From contig CABFPG010000004.1 of assembly GCA_902141825.1 (NCBI GenBank), positions 372,001 through 436,000 on the forward strand: DNA of 64,000 bases. Direction: 5' to 3'. Below are positions 17,090 to 26,314 of this stretch, one piece after another. The DNA comes from Thalassocella blandensis. Lineage in GTDB: Bacteria; Pseudomonadota; Gammaproteobacteria; Pseudomonadales; Cellvibrionaceae. The notes beneath the pieces are model-generated. The model did no database searches. It saw nothing but the letters and a program-made list of their open reading frames with translations, and was not told where the DNA came from. Both the position numbers and the translations under genes were made by a program. The number at the start of each line of letters is the position of its first letter. Position 1 is the first letter of the stretch.

Positions 17090-18321
17090 TTCGTTTCAAC
17101 AACCACCTCCTGTTTCACCGACCACAAAGAACGGCTCAACAGGAACAAGGCAAACAACACACCGCTGGAGAGACTCATGAACTCTAGTATTTCCCGAACA
17201 CTCAAGTAGTCCAGGCAGTAGCCAGTTGCGAGAGAGCCGAATGGTGCGGCACCAAACAGCATCAGCTGATAAATTGAAATGGCCCGCCCTTTAAACTTAG
17301 GCTCCACAAGAGCTTGCAGCACCAGTCGAGAACGCCCCGCCGAATTCCCAGCAATCATTCCCCAACAGAAAATCAAAACATACAATCCTGCAACCGTGGG
17401 GTATTTCGCCAAAGCAAAACCCACAATGGCCGTATAGAGCAAACTGAAAAGAGCCCCCTGGCCGGGGTACTCTACCGTTTTTAGATACAGTAAACGAAAG
17501 TGCGCGCTGATCATCCCCAACACGAAAACCAGTTGCAGGCTGCCATATTGTGCCGCATTAAAATGATAAATCTGCGTTGCAATAATGGGCAATAACACAA
17601 TAAACACGCCCAAATGCATGTAACCATTAAAAGCGATGAGTGCCATAAGCTGTTTTAAGGCTTTGTTCTGATGAACCAACTGCAATCCTTCTGCAATATC
17701 TCGCCAAGTGTTTATACGAGCTTCACTTTCACGTCGATTGCTACTCACCAGCGTTGATGTCACCACAACCGCAAGGGCAGCAACACACGCTTGAACAATA
17801 ACCACTTCGATAATGCCGACCGAATGGGATGCACCTGCAACAATAATTCCCACACTTTGCAGACTAAATTGCGTCACACTGAGCAGAGACACGCGTTTTT
17901 GCATGGAGTGAGCGTCTATTTCAGTTAGTAATTTTTCTCGCACCGGCTGACAAAACGCGTTGCCTACCCCAACCAATACCGCATAGAGAAGCAGTTCATA
18001 AAAACCTAAGGCGTCAAAATAGATAAGCGCCGCAAGAGAGAGATAACAGCAGGCATGCAAACACAAGCCACCAGCAAGCAAGGTGGCCGGATTTCGTTTG
18101 TCCGCCCAGGCTCCTGCTAGCAGCATCAGGAACAGATTGGGAATAAGACCAGCGGCCTGTACCCAGCCAAACTGCGTGGGTGACAACCCTAAAACACTGA
18201 CCGCCAGCCACGAAAGCATCACAATATGGACACCCGTAGCGAATGCACTGGCACCGTGAGCGACTAAAAACCGATGTAATAAATTCTGCAAAACGATTTT
18301 CCCAGAGGGTTGGCTAACCAA
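17086..18321 (-). CDS. MFS transporter (MFS_3 / EntS-like)
   Basis: A 411-residue integral membrane protein with about 12 hydrophobic helices. The segment GAWADKRNPATLLAGG between helices 2 and 3 is the MFS loop motif. Overall style is that of the MFS_3 group, which includes enterobactin exporter EntS and other efflux carriers. No siderophore or biosynthesis gene is nearby, so the substrate cannot be named. It converges on the SpoU gene with a 4-bp overlap. Confidence 0.85.
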   Translation of the reverse strand: MVSQPSGKIVLQNLLHRFLVAHGASAFATGVHIVMLSWLAVSVLGLSPTQFGWVQAAGLIPNLFLMLLAGAWADKRNPATLLAGGLCLHACCYLSLAALIYFDALGFYELLLYAVLVGVGNAFCQPVREKLLTEIDAHSMQKRVSLLSVTQFSLQSVGIIVAGASHSVGIIEVVIVQACVAALAVVVTSTLVSSNRRESEARINTWRDIAEGLQLVHQNKALKQLMALIAFNGYMHLGVFIVLLPIIATQIYHFNAAQYGSLQLVFVLGMISAHFRLLYLKTVEYPGQGALFSLLYTAIVGFALAKYPTVAGLYVLIFCWGMIAGNSAGRSRLVLQALVEPKFKGRAISIYQLMLFGAAPFGSLATGYCLDYLSVREILEFMSLSSGVLFALFLLSRSLWSVKQEVVVETN

Positions 18322-18448
18322 ATCGTTGCATTATAGACAAATTAGGTGGATAACGTCACAGGCAATTCCCGCTTCACAGGAAGTTAGCCGCTTGCGCTCA
18401 CCGCGTGCCCTCGACGAACAAATGTCGGACTAAGATGAGGTTTTTAAT

Positions 18449-18532
18449 ATGGAGCTATTGAGACGGAGCTATTGAGAAGGAGCTATTGAGACGGGGCTAT
18501 TTAAGTGAGGCGACTAAGAAGGAGCACTATGG
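18449..18532. repeat. Degenerate 14-bp tandem array (6 units)
   Basis: Units of consensus acggagctattgag start at 18449, 18463, 18477, 18491, 18505 and 18519. The first three differ only at the first two bases, and the last three diverge progressively. It fills the middle of the roughly 300-bp gap upstream of the MFS gene (18322-18621), in which I see no gene. Confidence 0.85.
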
Positions 18533-18621
18533 TTGCACATTGACGATAAGACAGCGTACATCGCCCATAAAGTACGAAAAGGCGATGTCCGAGGTCAAAT
18601 TAAACTTTAAGTAATGATAAA

Positions 18622-19011
18622 TTAAACAGCAAGTTTCATGGTGCGAATGGCGTTGTTGGTATTCGGGAACGTCACCGTTAATTCTTCAACCGCAACACTA
18701 CCGATACATCCCTCGTACTTCACTTTCAGCACAAACTGCTCCAACAAACCATTACCGGCGATATTCACACGCCCATTCAATAGCACGCTTTCAGTAGCAC
18801 CGCCGAGGCAGCGATCAATGGGAATGGCGCGTTTGGTTTCTTTATCTTTGTATTGTAAAACCAGGTATATTCGAGCGTTTTTTTGCATTTTCGCTTTTAA
18901 CCACACGGACACATCCACACTGCCTTTCCAGGTGCGGCGAAAATTCCAGTTGCTCTGATCCATAATATTTTGCGCATTGAATGAGGAAAGAATTTTTTCT
19001 TCCATAGTCAT
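18622..19011 (-). CDS. Hypothetical protein, no family recognised
   Basis: I do not recognise this 129-residue product. It has no signal peptide or membrane segment. It is mostly predicted beta strand: an aromatic N-terminal part (SNWNFRRTWKGSVDVSVWL), several alternating hydrophobic stretches (ARIYLVLQYKD, FVLKVKYEGC, VAVEELTVTF) and two cysteines near residues 74 and 100. ATG 19011 is preferred because AAGG lies 5 bases upstream; GTG codons at 19017 and 19014 and ATG 19005 are possible. It stands alone between a tandem array and a 636-bp gap. Coding style resembles its neighbours, so it is probably a real gene. Confidence 0.65.
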   Translation of the reverse strand: MTMEEKILSSFNAQNIMDQSNWNFRRTWKGSVDVSVWLKAKMQKNARIYLVLQYKDKETKRAIPIDRCLGGATESVLLNGRVNIAGNGLLEQFVLKVKYEGCIGSVAVEELTVTFPNTNNAIRTMKLAV

Positions 19012-19647
19012 CACCACCTTCGTTATTGTGCGTCAGGATTGATAAGTGCTTTTCCTGCACCTGTCACCATGCGCTTTATCATTCGCTTATTGAAAAAATA
19101 CCTTGGTTGTTTTGGAAAACACCTCTGTCGCCACTGAATAGAAGATCAGCACAAGAAGATTCAAAACAAATCATTAAACAGAGTGTAAGCGAGGGGTCAG
19201 CTTTTTTATATACGACTAGCGTTCAATTCATCCAATTAACTCTTCCCTTTTCAAGTTTGCGACACGCGTTCAACATTCTTCTGCGTCACTAGACAAAATT
19301 ATTTTGCACTGGATCACACAGTATTTTCCAGCCAGCTAATTGTCGGGATAAAAAACATTACCATAGAAAATTTTCGACATATTTTTCCGTGAAATTACGG
19401 CTTGAGTTATATCGTATACACTGAATTTTCGATTTTATTTTTTGGAAACTTACAAACGTAAATTAAGAGACGCGTATTTAAGACACTGAAGGTAGATGAT
19501 TAAACAAATCTACATTCAAGCGTAGATCGTGTTGATGTTAAGCTGGAAGTTTTTAGACGTGTTTTTTGCGGAAATTGTAAAAGAATGTAAAACCCCAGCA
19601 CATTCATTCATGCCGGGGCTCTAATAAAAATTAGCGAAGAAATGCGC
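19012..19647. other. Gene-free gap before the orphan gene and after amtB
   Basis: About 636 bp, AT-rich from 19290 to 19560. It should contain the promoter of the minus-strand hypothetical gene, and it ends with the amtB terminator. A short open frame on the plus strand at 19026-19292 lacks protein-like composition. Confidence 0.5.
19588..19620 (-). terminator. Rho-independent terminator of amtB
   Basis: Reading the minus strand after the amtB stop, an 8-bp GC-rich stem (19618-19611 with 19600-19593, one G-T pair) encloses a 10-base loop and is followed by TTTTAC. Confidence 0.8.
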
Positions 19648-20967
19648 TTACAACTTATAGCCCGACTCTTCATGCATGACCAGATCCAGGCCCTGAATTT
19701 CTTCTTCTTTACTTACACGTATTCCGCCAGTAATGAGCGAAGTCAGTTTGAGAAGTATAAAAGTGACCACCGCAGTAAAAACTATCGTGACCACAACGCC
19801 AACCAACTGCACCCAAAATTGGCCAGCCATGGTTTCAATGCCGTCGGCATACCCATGACCAGAAAAAATCCCCAGATGGGGTGAAGATAAAATACCGGCA
19901 AACAAGGTGCCCAATATACCGCCTACGCCGTGCACAGGAAAAACATCCAATGAGTCATCAATGTAAAACTTTCGCTTGATTAGCTGCGTAGCAAAAAAGC
20001 AAATAACGCCGGCGCTAAGACCAATCAACACCGCGCCAGCCGGCCCGACAAAACCAGAAGCGGGCGTAATTGTGCCCAGTCCTGCAACCATACCGGTCAC
20101 TATACCCAAGACACTGGGCTTACCAAATTTCACCCATTCCATCGCCATCCAGGCTAAAGAGCCAGCTGCAGCAGACAAGTGCGTCACCAGCATTGCCATC
20201 GCCGCATCTTCATTTGCCGCCAAAGCGCTGCCGGCGTTAAAGCCAAACCAACCGACCCAAAGCATGCCGGCACCGGTCACCGTCATCGTCATGTTATGTG
20301 GCAGCATAGGCGTCGTCGGAAAACCATCACGCTTGCCAATCATAATGGCCGCCACCAATGCGGCTACCCCTGCCGTAATATGTACCACCGTTCCACCAGC
20401 AAAATCGAATAGCCCCATTTCAGCCAGCCAACCACCACCCCATACCCAGTGGCATACCGGTGCATAAACCAGAGGAATCCAAAGAATTGTAAATACCATA
20501 ACCGAGGAGAATTTCATTCGCTCGGCGAAGGCACCCACGATCAAGGCCGGGGTAATGATGACAAAAGTCATCTGGAACATGGCAAAAAGAGTTTCAGGAA
20601 TATCGCCAGCCAAAGTGGATTTTGACATACCGCTAAAAAACGCCTTACTCAAATCACCAATCAGAAAATTTCCTTCTGAAAAGCTAAGACTATAAACAAA
20701 TGCAAACCACATCAGCGAGGCGACGCAGGCAATTGCAAAACATTGCATTAAAACAGACAGTACATTTTTGGTTCTGACCAGCCCGCCGTAAAATAAAGAG
20801 AGGCCCGGCAAGGTCATAAATAAAACCAAAGCGGTTGCGGTAAGAATCCAGGCGGTGTTTCCATGGCTGAGCTCGCCGGTCTGAGACCACGCAAGACCAG
20901 GCATCAACAACCCCGGCAGAAGAAGTAAAACAGGTAGAGAAGACAATGGCTTAATAAAATTCTGCAT
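19648..20967 (-). CDS. amtB: ammonium transporter AmtB
   Basis: Trimeric inner-membrane ammonia channel. The 439-residue protein has an N-terminal signal-like segment, about 11 further helices, and family motifs: MTLPGLSLFYGGLVR, the DFAGGTVVHITAG signature with its His, GWFGFNAGSALAANEDA, and DVFPVHGVGGILGTLFAG. A clear GGAG site lies 6 bases before the ATG. The usual partner glnK is not next to it. A terminator follows, so it is probably a single-gene transcript. Confidence 0.96.
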   Translation of the reverse strand: MQNFIKPLSSLPVLLLLPGLLMPGLAWSQTGELSHGNTAWILTATALVLFMTLPGLSLFYGGLVRTKNVLSVLMQCFAIACVASLMWFAFVYSLSFSEGNFLIGDLSKAFFSGMSKSTLAGDIPETLFAMFQMTFVIITPALIVGAFAERMKFSSVMVFTILWIPLVYAPVCHWVWGGGWLAEMGLFDFAGGTVVHITAGVAALVAAIMIGKRDGFPTTPMLPHNMTMTVTGAGMLWVGWFGFNAGSALAANEDAAMAMLVTHLSAAAGSLAWMAMEWVKFGKPSVLGIVTGMVAGLGTITPASGFVGPAGAVLIGLSAGVICFFATQLIKRKFYIDDSLDVFPVHGVGGILGTLFAGILSSPHLGIFSGHGYADGIETMAGQFWVQLVGVVVTIVFTAVVTFILLKLTSLITGGIRVSKEEEIQGLDLVMHEESGYKL

Positions 20968-21156
20968 TCAGCACTCCATTTGGTTATTTTTATCTAAAGA
21001 GTGGATGTACGCTTGCCGCGCACCGTTTCAGTCAAACCAAGCACCATAATCACTCGTTATTTTTCAACAACTTATCAATACAGCACCAACATTGCATGCC
21101 AAAAGCACACAAAGGGCGCACAATATCATGATTACATGGAATTATGTAGCGACGTG

Positions 21157-23163
21157 TTAGTCGAGGGACATTTGACCAATGAGTCGACGCAGACGCGGAA
21201 TCTCGTCAGTTCGCCCTTGATACAAAATGACATTAAGCAGTTTTACCGCTAAAACCAATTGAGATTTCCATTGCGGCTTGGCTTGAGCCACGCGCTCTGC
21301 AAACTGTAAAGGCGTTTCACCCTGAGCCGGCTTAAATCCACGCTTAGCCAACTTCCCTAATAAGACCCTATACACACGCGCTTCAGCAGACAAATGCGCT
21401 CGCTTGTTGCGCAGCACTAACCAGAGAAAAATGACAAACAACATCCCCCCAGTCGATAACAAGGCAAAGAGCGCAATTCGCCAAAACTCAGTGCCGCCCA
21501 ACATGCCCTTTAACAGCTGCTTCTGTCTTTCAGCATCGTAGCCTAATACCCAGCGGTGCCAGCTAAAGCTTAATGCATCTATGCGCATTTGAACTTTCGA
21601 CATCCACGAACCGCGAAAGCCTGAACTCACCATGCTCTGCTCTTCCTCCTCCAGTGAGGCCGAAAGACCATCCTCAATCCGAGACGGCGCTACCGCGGCG
21701 GTGGGATCAACTCGCGTCCAACCCTGCCCGGTTAACCACACCTCCGCCCAGGCGTGCGCATCAGATTGACGAATTAAAAAATAATCTTCGAGAGGATTGT
21801 ATTCTCCCCCCTGGTATCCGACGACCACCCGGGCAGGAATCCCCGCTGCGCGCATCAGGATAGTAAAGCTGCTGGCAAAGTGCTCGCAAAATCCCCGTTT
21901 GGACTCGAACAGGAATTCATCCGAACTGTGTCGCCCCAACACAGGTGGGCGCAGCGTATAGTAAAAACTGGACTGAAACATTTGCAGCGCCCGCTCAATG
22001 ATGTCGTTTTCCAACAGCCCTTCTTCCACCCAGGATTCTGCCAAGGCAACAGTCAACGGATTGTAATCCTCCGGCAGGCGCAGGTTTCGCGAACGATCAT
22101 GCATACCAAGCTGTTCTGAGGCTATCGTATAATCCGGTGCCGAAATCACGGAGTACTTGGCTCGACTGGTAACGGGATAGCGTGAAAAAGCGAGAAAATC
22201 GCCAGCAAACTGTGTTTTTAAACTGGTTGAAGCGACTCGCTCTGGAGCCATTAAGGTAAAAAGCCATCGCTGGTTGTGCGGTTCGATCAGTACCTCATAC
22301 TCAAACCGACGATCGCTACGGGTTTCCACTTCCCAATTGACCGGCACAGCGTTCGAGTTGTATCCATGCTGCATCATCCAGGTACGTCCGTATCGCCATT
22401 GACGCCCATCAAAATCATCCAGCACCAGCCCGCGCCAATACCGCTCCTTCGGCTGCGGCAAAATCCTGTTGCCATTTTCATCTGCAATAAAGTTAACGCG
22501 AAAAGCAGGACTGGAAGATTTCGTCAGTTCGCTGAGCGTTCCCGGCCCCATGGAATCAGAAAATCCTGTACTGCCCGCCTCATTGGCCAGAGGGACCTGC
22601 CAAAAAGAACCAAATCTCGGTAACACAATGAACAACACCACCATCACTGGCAAGCTATGCGCCAGGGCTTTTGAACTGGCAATAAGCAACTGTTTAAAGG
22701 GTAAGATGCGCGAGCCATATATGGCGATCCATGCCGTCAGCAATACCAGGCAACAAAAGATACTGTAAATCGCAATAAGCATTCCCTGAAAGAAAAGAAA
22801 CTGTGCCGCTACCGCAAAAAAACCGGTGAAAATAACCAGCAACACATCCGCCCGACGCCGCATTTCCACCACTTTCAATACGATCGACACAATTAAAAAG
22901 GCGATAAGAGGTTCAACGCCCTTGATTCCCGGATATGAGGCTAACAGCGCAACAACGCAAACTCCCGCCAAACTCAATTTAATTTTTGTTACGGGAAATG
23001 GCCAGGCACCGCGATAAATTTGTATGCGCCAAAGCATGACGCCGAGCCACATTAACGGCATCCAATACGGCATAAAATACAGTAGAGGTAAAATACAAAC
23101 GCCTTGCGCGACAAAAGACCAGACCAACGCATGGCGGGCAACAGAAGCACTTTGCAAACTCAT
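21157..23163 (-). CDS. transglutaminase-like membrane protein TgpA family (DUF3488)
   Basis: A 668-residue protein with about six N-terminal membrane helices (residues about 10-190, the DUF3488 region), a periplasmic transglutaminase domain, and a final helix near residue 560 followed by a cytoplasmic DUF4129-like tail. The catalytic triad is visible: Cys in KRGFCEHFASSF, His in SDAHAWAEVWL and Asp in TRVDPTAAVAP. In Pseudomonas aeruginosa the homologue TgpA is essential. It follows the DUF58 gene after 7 bp, forming the usual MoxR-DUF58-TgpA set. Confidence 0.93.
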   Translation of the reverse strand: MSLQSASVARHALVWSFVAQGVCILPLLYFMPYWMPLMWLGVMLWRIQIYRGAWPFPVTKIKLSLAGVCVVALLASYPGIKGVEPLIAFLIVSIVLKVVEMRRRADVLLVIFTGFFAVAAQFLFFQGMLIAIYSIFCCLVLLTAWIAIYGSRILPFKQLLIASSKALAHSLPVMVVLFIVLPRFGSFWQVPLANEAGSTGFSDSMGPGTLSELTKSSSPAFRVNFIADENGNRILPQPKERYWRGLVLDDFDGRQWRYGRTWMMQHGYNSNAVPVNWEVETRSDRRFEYEVLIEPHNQRWLFTLMAPERVASTSLKTQFAGDFLAFSRYPVTSRAKYSVISAPDYTIASEQLGMHDRSRNLRLPEDYNPLTVALAESWVEEGLLENDIIERALQMFQSSFYYTLRPPVLGRHSSDEFLFESKRGFCEHFASSFTILMRAAGIPARVVVGYQGGEYNPLEDYFLIRQSDAHAWAEVWLTGQGWTRVDPTAAVAPSRIEDGLSASLEEEEQSMVSSGFRGSWMSKVQMRIDALSFSWHRWVLGYDAERQKQLLKGMLGGTEFWRIALFALLSTGGMLFVIFLWLVLRNKRAHLSAEARVYRVLLGKLAKRGFKPAQGETPLQFAERVAQAKPQWKSQLVLAVKLLNVILYQGRTDEIPRLRRLIGQMSLD

Positions 23164-23170
23164 CTTTGCA

Positions 23171-24169
23171 TTACCTTCTTAAATCGACAGGCATTTCACA
23201 GCCAAATACGGCCAATGCGTTTAGCACTTCGGCGCGATGGTTATCCCCACAACCCGGCTCAATGATTGTTCCCGGCAACATCAATCCATAGTTTTCATTT
23301 TGCAGATGAAAGGCGAGAGCCCAGTGACACAAAATGGACAGACGCTCTTCAGTATCGCTCTGCTTCATTTGTGAAAAATCCATCCAGATTTCACGCGAAA
23401 GGTTCTGGCTAAACTCTTTGGTCATTAGCCCCTGGTCTTTTGCAAAGGATTTCCATGCAATGTGTTTGAGCGAATCTCCGGGTTTGTAATTGTTCAAAGC
23501 ACTGAAGTCATCACCGCCGCTGACAGGATGATCTCCATCACTCAACTCGTCCACCGCAAAGGCTCGCGGCAATGGTTTAGCCAATGGCTGTGGATAGACC
23601 ACCACGTGGGCATTCCATTTTAACCAGGTCCAACAGCGCAATAAGCCTAAAGGATATCGACTTTCCAACATTAAGCGCCCCGGTTGAAATACTCCTCTGC
23701 GCGGGACTGTCAAAGGGACATTGACAGTAATATCACTCGAGGCATCCAGCGCAAAATGGACGTCTTCGCCCTCTTCTGCAAATTGCCAGCGTGCAAAAAT
23801 ATTTTCACGTGATTTTGCATGTTCATTTTTAATTGCAAACCCCCACTGAGAAACTTCGCCAGCGAACACATGGGGCACGCCTTTAAATTGAATCTCAATC
23901 CCGGCAAGATTGGCATAGGTATGTAAAATAGAAACAACAAAAAGACTGATCAATAAATACGACAGTGCCAGTATCAAATTATTTTGATAATTCGTCCCCA
24001 ACAGCCACAGCACAACAATCATCACCAGAAAAGCAAACCCTAGTGCAGAGGGAAATATATACAGATTTTTACTCGCCAGCTGATAAGCACTGTCGACCTT
24101 CGAGCGCTTATCCAGCCATCGGAAAAAAAACTTTTGCCATGGAGCCTTGTAATTTAAAAATTTATTCAA
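23171..24169 (-). CDS. DUF58 domain protein
   Basis: A 332-residue protein with two membrane helices near residues 35-80 and a C-terminal DUF58 domain (VSGGDDFSALNNYKPGDSLKHIAWKSFAKDQGLMTKEF), a fold related to von Willebrand A domains. Members work with MoxR AAA ATPases, probably as the substrate-binding or assembly partner. The catalytic role is unknown. It sits between moxR and the transglutaminase gene on the same strand and reads as part of one operon. Confidence 0.92.
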   Translation of the reverse strand: MNKFLNYKAPWQKFFFRWLDKRSKVDSAYQLASKNLYIFPSALGFAFLVMIVVLWLLGTNYQNNLILALSYLLISLFVVSILHTYANLAGIEIQFKGVPHVFAGEVSQWGFAIKNEHAKSRENIFARWQFAEEGEDVHFALDASSDITVNVPLTVPRRGVFQPGRLMLESRYPLGLLRCWTWLKWNAHVVVYPQPLAKPLPRAFAVDELSDGDHPVSGGDDFSALNNYKPGDSLKHIAWKSFAKDQGLMTKEFSQNLSREIWMDFSQMKQSDTEERLSILCHWALAFHLQNENYGLMLPGTIIEPGCGDNHRAEVLNALAVFGCEMPVDLRR

Positions 24170-24236
24170 GCTATTTCTCTACACATTCACGCGAAAGCAT
24201 CGAAGAATACGTATTTATCCGGGTGTAAACTGACGT

Positions 24237-25166
24237 TTAGGTTTCGACAACATTCACGCTTTTAATAAGGTGTTCACTTAAAGAGGCGTGTTGCGCCGAC
24301 GTACTTGATGCCCCGACCTTGCCCCTCACGCGATGACCTACGACCGAAGGCAACACAATTTGAATATCTTCCGGTAACACATATTCACGTTTGTGTATCA
24401 ACGCCCAGGCTTTTGCGGCACGCAGTAAAGCAATAGCGCCACGCGGTGATAGACCGTAAGTAAAGTCCTCATCATAGCGGGTAAAATCCACCAAGCGCTG
24501 AACATAATCCAGCAATTGATCAGTTGCTTTTATTTCCTGCACTTTGTTTTGAATCGTGTGTAATTGATCGAGAGTTACCAGAGACTGCATGGATTTTAAG
24601 CGCTCCCGAGGATCAATGCCTTTATACAGAGAGCGCTCTGCCTGTGCGCTGGGGTAACCGAGCGAAATACGCATAAAAAAACGGTCCAGCTGGGATTCAG
24701 GTAATGGGTAGGTCCCCGCTTGCGACTGTGGGTTTTGCGTGGCGATCACGAAAAACGGTTCAGGCAAAGGACGAGTTTCCCCTTCAATCGAAACCTGACG
24801 CTCCTCCATTGCCTCCAGCAAAGCGCTTTGAGTCTTAGGCGTAGAGCGATTGATTTCGTCCGCCAGCAGAACCTGGGTAAAAACCGGGCCGGCGTGAAAG
24901 CGAAACTCCGACGAATTGCGATCAAAAATTGCCACCCCCAGGATGTCGGCCGGCAATAAATCACTGGTAAATTGTACCCGCTCATACTGCAACCCCATAA
25001 CCTGAGCCAGACATTGCGCCAGGGTGGTTTTACCCATTCCAGGTAAATCTTCTATCAGTAAGTGACCGCGAGAAAACAGACAGGTCAGTGCCAGCTTGAC
25101 TTGGTGTTCTTTATCCAATAACACCGTGCCAATGGTGTTGATAATGTTATCAATAAATTGACTCAT
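24237..25166 (-). CDS. MoxR-family AAA+ ATPase
   Basis: ATPase chaperone of the MoxR group, 309 residues from ATG 25166. The P-loop is DLPGMGKTTLAQ near residue 45, Walker B is VLLADEINR, the sensor is VIATQNPQSQAGTYPLPESQLDRF, and a C-terminal lid includes YGLSPRGAIALLRAAKAWA. A longer frame begins at 25232, but its first 22 residues are unlike the family. First gene of the MoxR-DUF58-TgpA operon, a set thought to remodel envelope proteins. Confidence 0.95.
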   Translation of the reverse strand: MSQFIDNIINTIGTVLLDKEHQVKLALTCLFSRGHLLIEDLPGMGKTTLAQCLAQVMGLQYERVQFTSDLLPADILGVAIFDRNSSEFRFHAGPVFTQVLLADEINRSTPKTQSALLEAMEERQVSIEGETRPLPEPFFVIATQNPQSQAGTYPLPESQLDRFFMRISLGYPSAQAERSLYKGIDPRERLKSMQSLVTLDQLHTIQNKVQEIKATDQLLDYVQRLVDFTRYDEDFTYGLSPRGAIALLRAAKAWALIHKREYVLPEDIQIVLPSVVGHRVRGKVGASSTSAQHASLSEHLIKSVNVVET

Positions 25167-25232
25167 CAGAATTCTATCTTGATTTTTTAATGTGGATGTT
25201 TTTTGCCTCAAAAAGTTCTGAAGCCGCCTCAT

Positions 25233-25262
25233 GGATACTACAAAAAGGGATGCTACAAAAAG
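25233..25262. repeat. 15-bp direct duplication upstream of moxR
   Basis: Two adjacent 15-bp units, ggatactacaaaaag and ggatgctacaaaaag, differing at one base. They lie about 70 bp upstream of the moxR start in the roughly 250-bp gap to the flavin reductase gene. Confidence 0.75.
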
Positions 25263-25421
25263 CCCATTGTTTCTTATAAATTTATAGCTTCAGTTTAGGT
25301 GGAAAAGGCAGTCCCTGCCCAGCGGAAGACGATCTAATCGACAAAAGCGTGCGCTATTGTCAGGATAAATGGCGGGAAAATTAGTTTATTGATATTTTTG
25401 CTTATGCCATGCACACACGAT

Positions 25422-26054
25422 TTAATTTGGCCGCGCCAGGCTGAACACCTCGCCAAAACTGGCATAGTCACTGGCGCCCAATCGAGACAGAGGCGAAATT
25501 ACCTGCGCATCAAATTTCATGCGCTGCTTACTATCATAGGTCACCGCTTTATCGTCAACGTAAAGCGCCTTTACTTCACAAAACAGCAAACCCTGCTTAT
25601 TTGGGCCTATTTCCTGAATATCGTACAAAGTGCAATACATTGCTACAGGACAATCTTTCACTCGTGGCAGTGACCAGCCCTCCACGGTTTCCAGTGCAAT
25701 GCCGATTTTTTCTATTTCAGAATCACCATGTGCGAGAGTTGCTGCACTGGCATTTAAGGCCTCGCCTTGACTATCGTGCGCGATATGAATAACACAGTGT
25801 TTACGCTCTATTATATTGCGGCGTGTATCTTTTAACTCGCCATCTGACTTTTTGCCAACGGACAACATCACTAAGGCAGGATCACTGCTGACGGCTGTGA
25901 AGTATGAAAAAGGAGCCAGATTAAACGCGTTTTCTTTCGCTGCTCCGTCAATCCCATTATCGGTCAACACCCAGGCGATAGGACGTGGAATAATCGTCTG
26001 TGTCATGGATTGATAAACTTGCAATGCGGGCAGCGTTGAAAAATCTATAATCAT
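25422..26054 (-). CDS. flavin reductase-like (FMN-binding split barrel) protein
   Basis: A 210-residue FMN-binding split-barrel protein of the flavin reductase group. The family segment IIPRPIAWVLT, then APFSYFTAVSSDPALVMLSVGKKSDG and a DTRRNI stretch, match the group that shows such domains as stand-alone proteins. Substrate and partner are unknown; no monooxygenase gene is adjacent. It is a single gene flanked by repeat-bearing gaps. Confidence 0.87.
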   Translation of the reverse strand: MIIDFSTLPALQVYQSMTQTIIPRPIAWVLTDNGIDGAAKENAFNLAPFSYFTAVSSDPALVMLSVGKKSDGELKDTRRNIIERKHCVIHIAHDSQGEALNASAATLAHGDSEIEKIGIALETVEGWSLPRVKDCPVAMYCTLYDIQEIGPNKQGLLFCEVKALYVDDKAVTYDSKQRMKFDAQVISPLSRLGASDYASFGEVFSLARPN

Positions 26055-26199
26055 ACTTAACCTGATAAATTCAAAAAGGACGATAGGCTCAACACCAATT
26101 TGCTAATGCAGGATTTAGGTTGAGCATCATTTGCAGAGTATGCGCTGGCAGATAGCTTTAAATCAGAGCGTCTAATTAAGCGCTAGCCAGGAAAAGCTA

Positions 26200-26242
26200 C
26201 CGGGTAATAAATACTAAGTACAGGCTAATAGATATTACCCGG
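26200..26242. repeat. Inverted repeat downstream of metZ
   Basis: Arms ccgggtaata (26200-26209) and tattacccgg (26233-26242) are perfect 10-bp complements around a 23-base loop. A second small stem, cacggt/accgtg, lies at 26248-26268. Together they may form the 3' end structure of the metZ transcript, but no T-run is present. Confidence 0.55.
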
Positions 26243-26270
26243 ATGAACACGGTGATAAGCAAACCGTGCC

Positions 26271-26314
26271 ATGGAGCTATAATGGAACCAAAATGGAGCC
26301 AAAATAGAACTATA
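26271..26314. repeat. 11-bp tandem array at the metZ stop codon (4 units)
   Basis: Units atggagctata, atggaaccaaa, atggagccaaa and atagaactata start at 26271, 26282, 26293 and 26304. The last unit overlaps the metZ stop codon (26310-26312). Confidence 0.78.

Noticed and set aside
19026-19292. 88-codon plus-strand frame upstream of the orphan gene
   Set aside because: Composition is unlike a protein and no ribosome site is visible.
20968-21156. Sigma54 promoter for amtB
   Set aside because: Sequences such as GG-N10-GC can be forced, but none matches TGGCAC-N5-TTGC well enough, and the best lacks the -12 TTGC.
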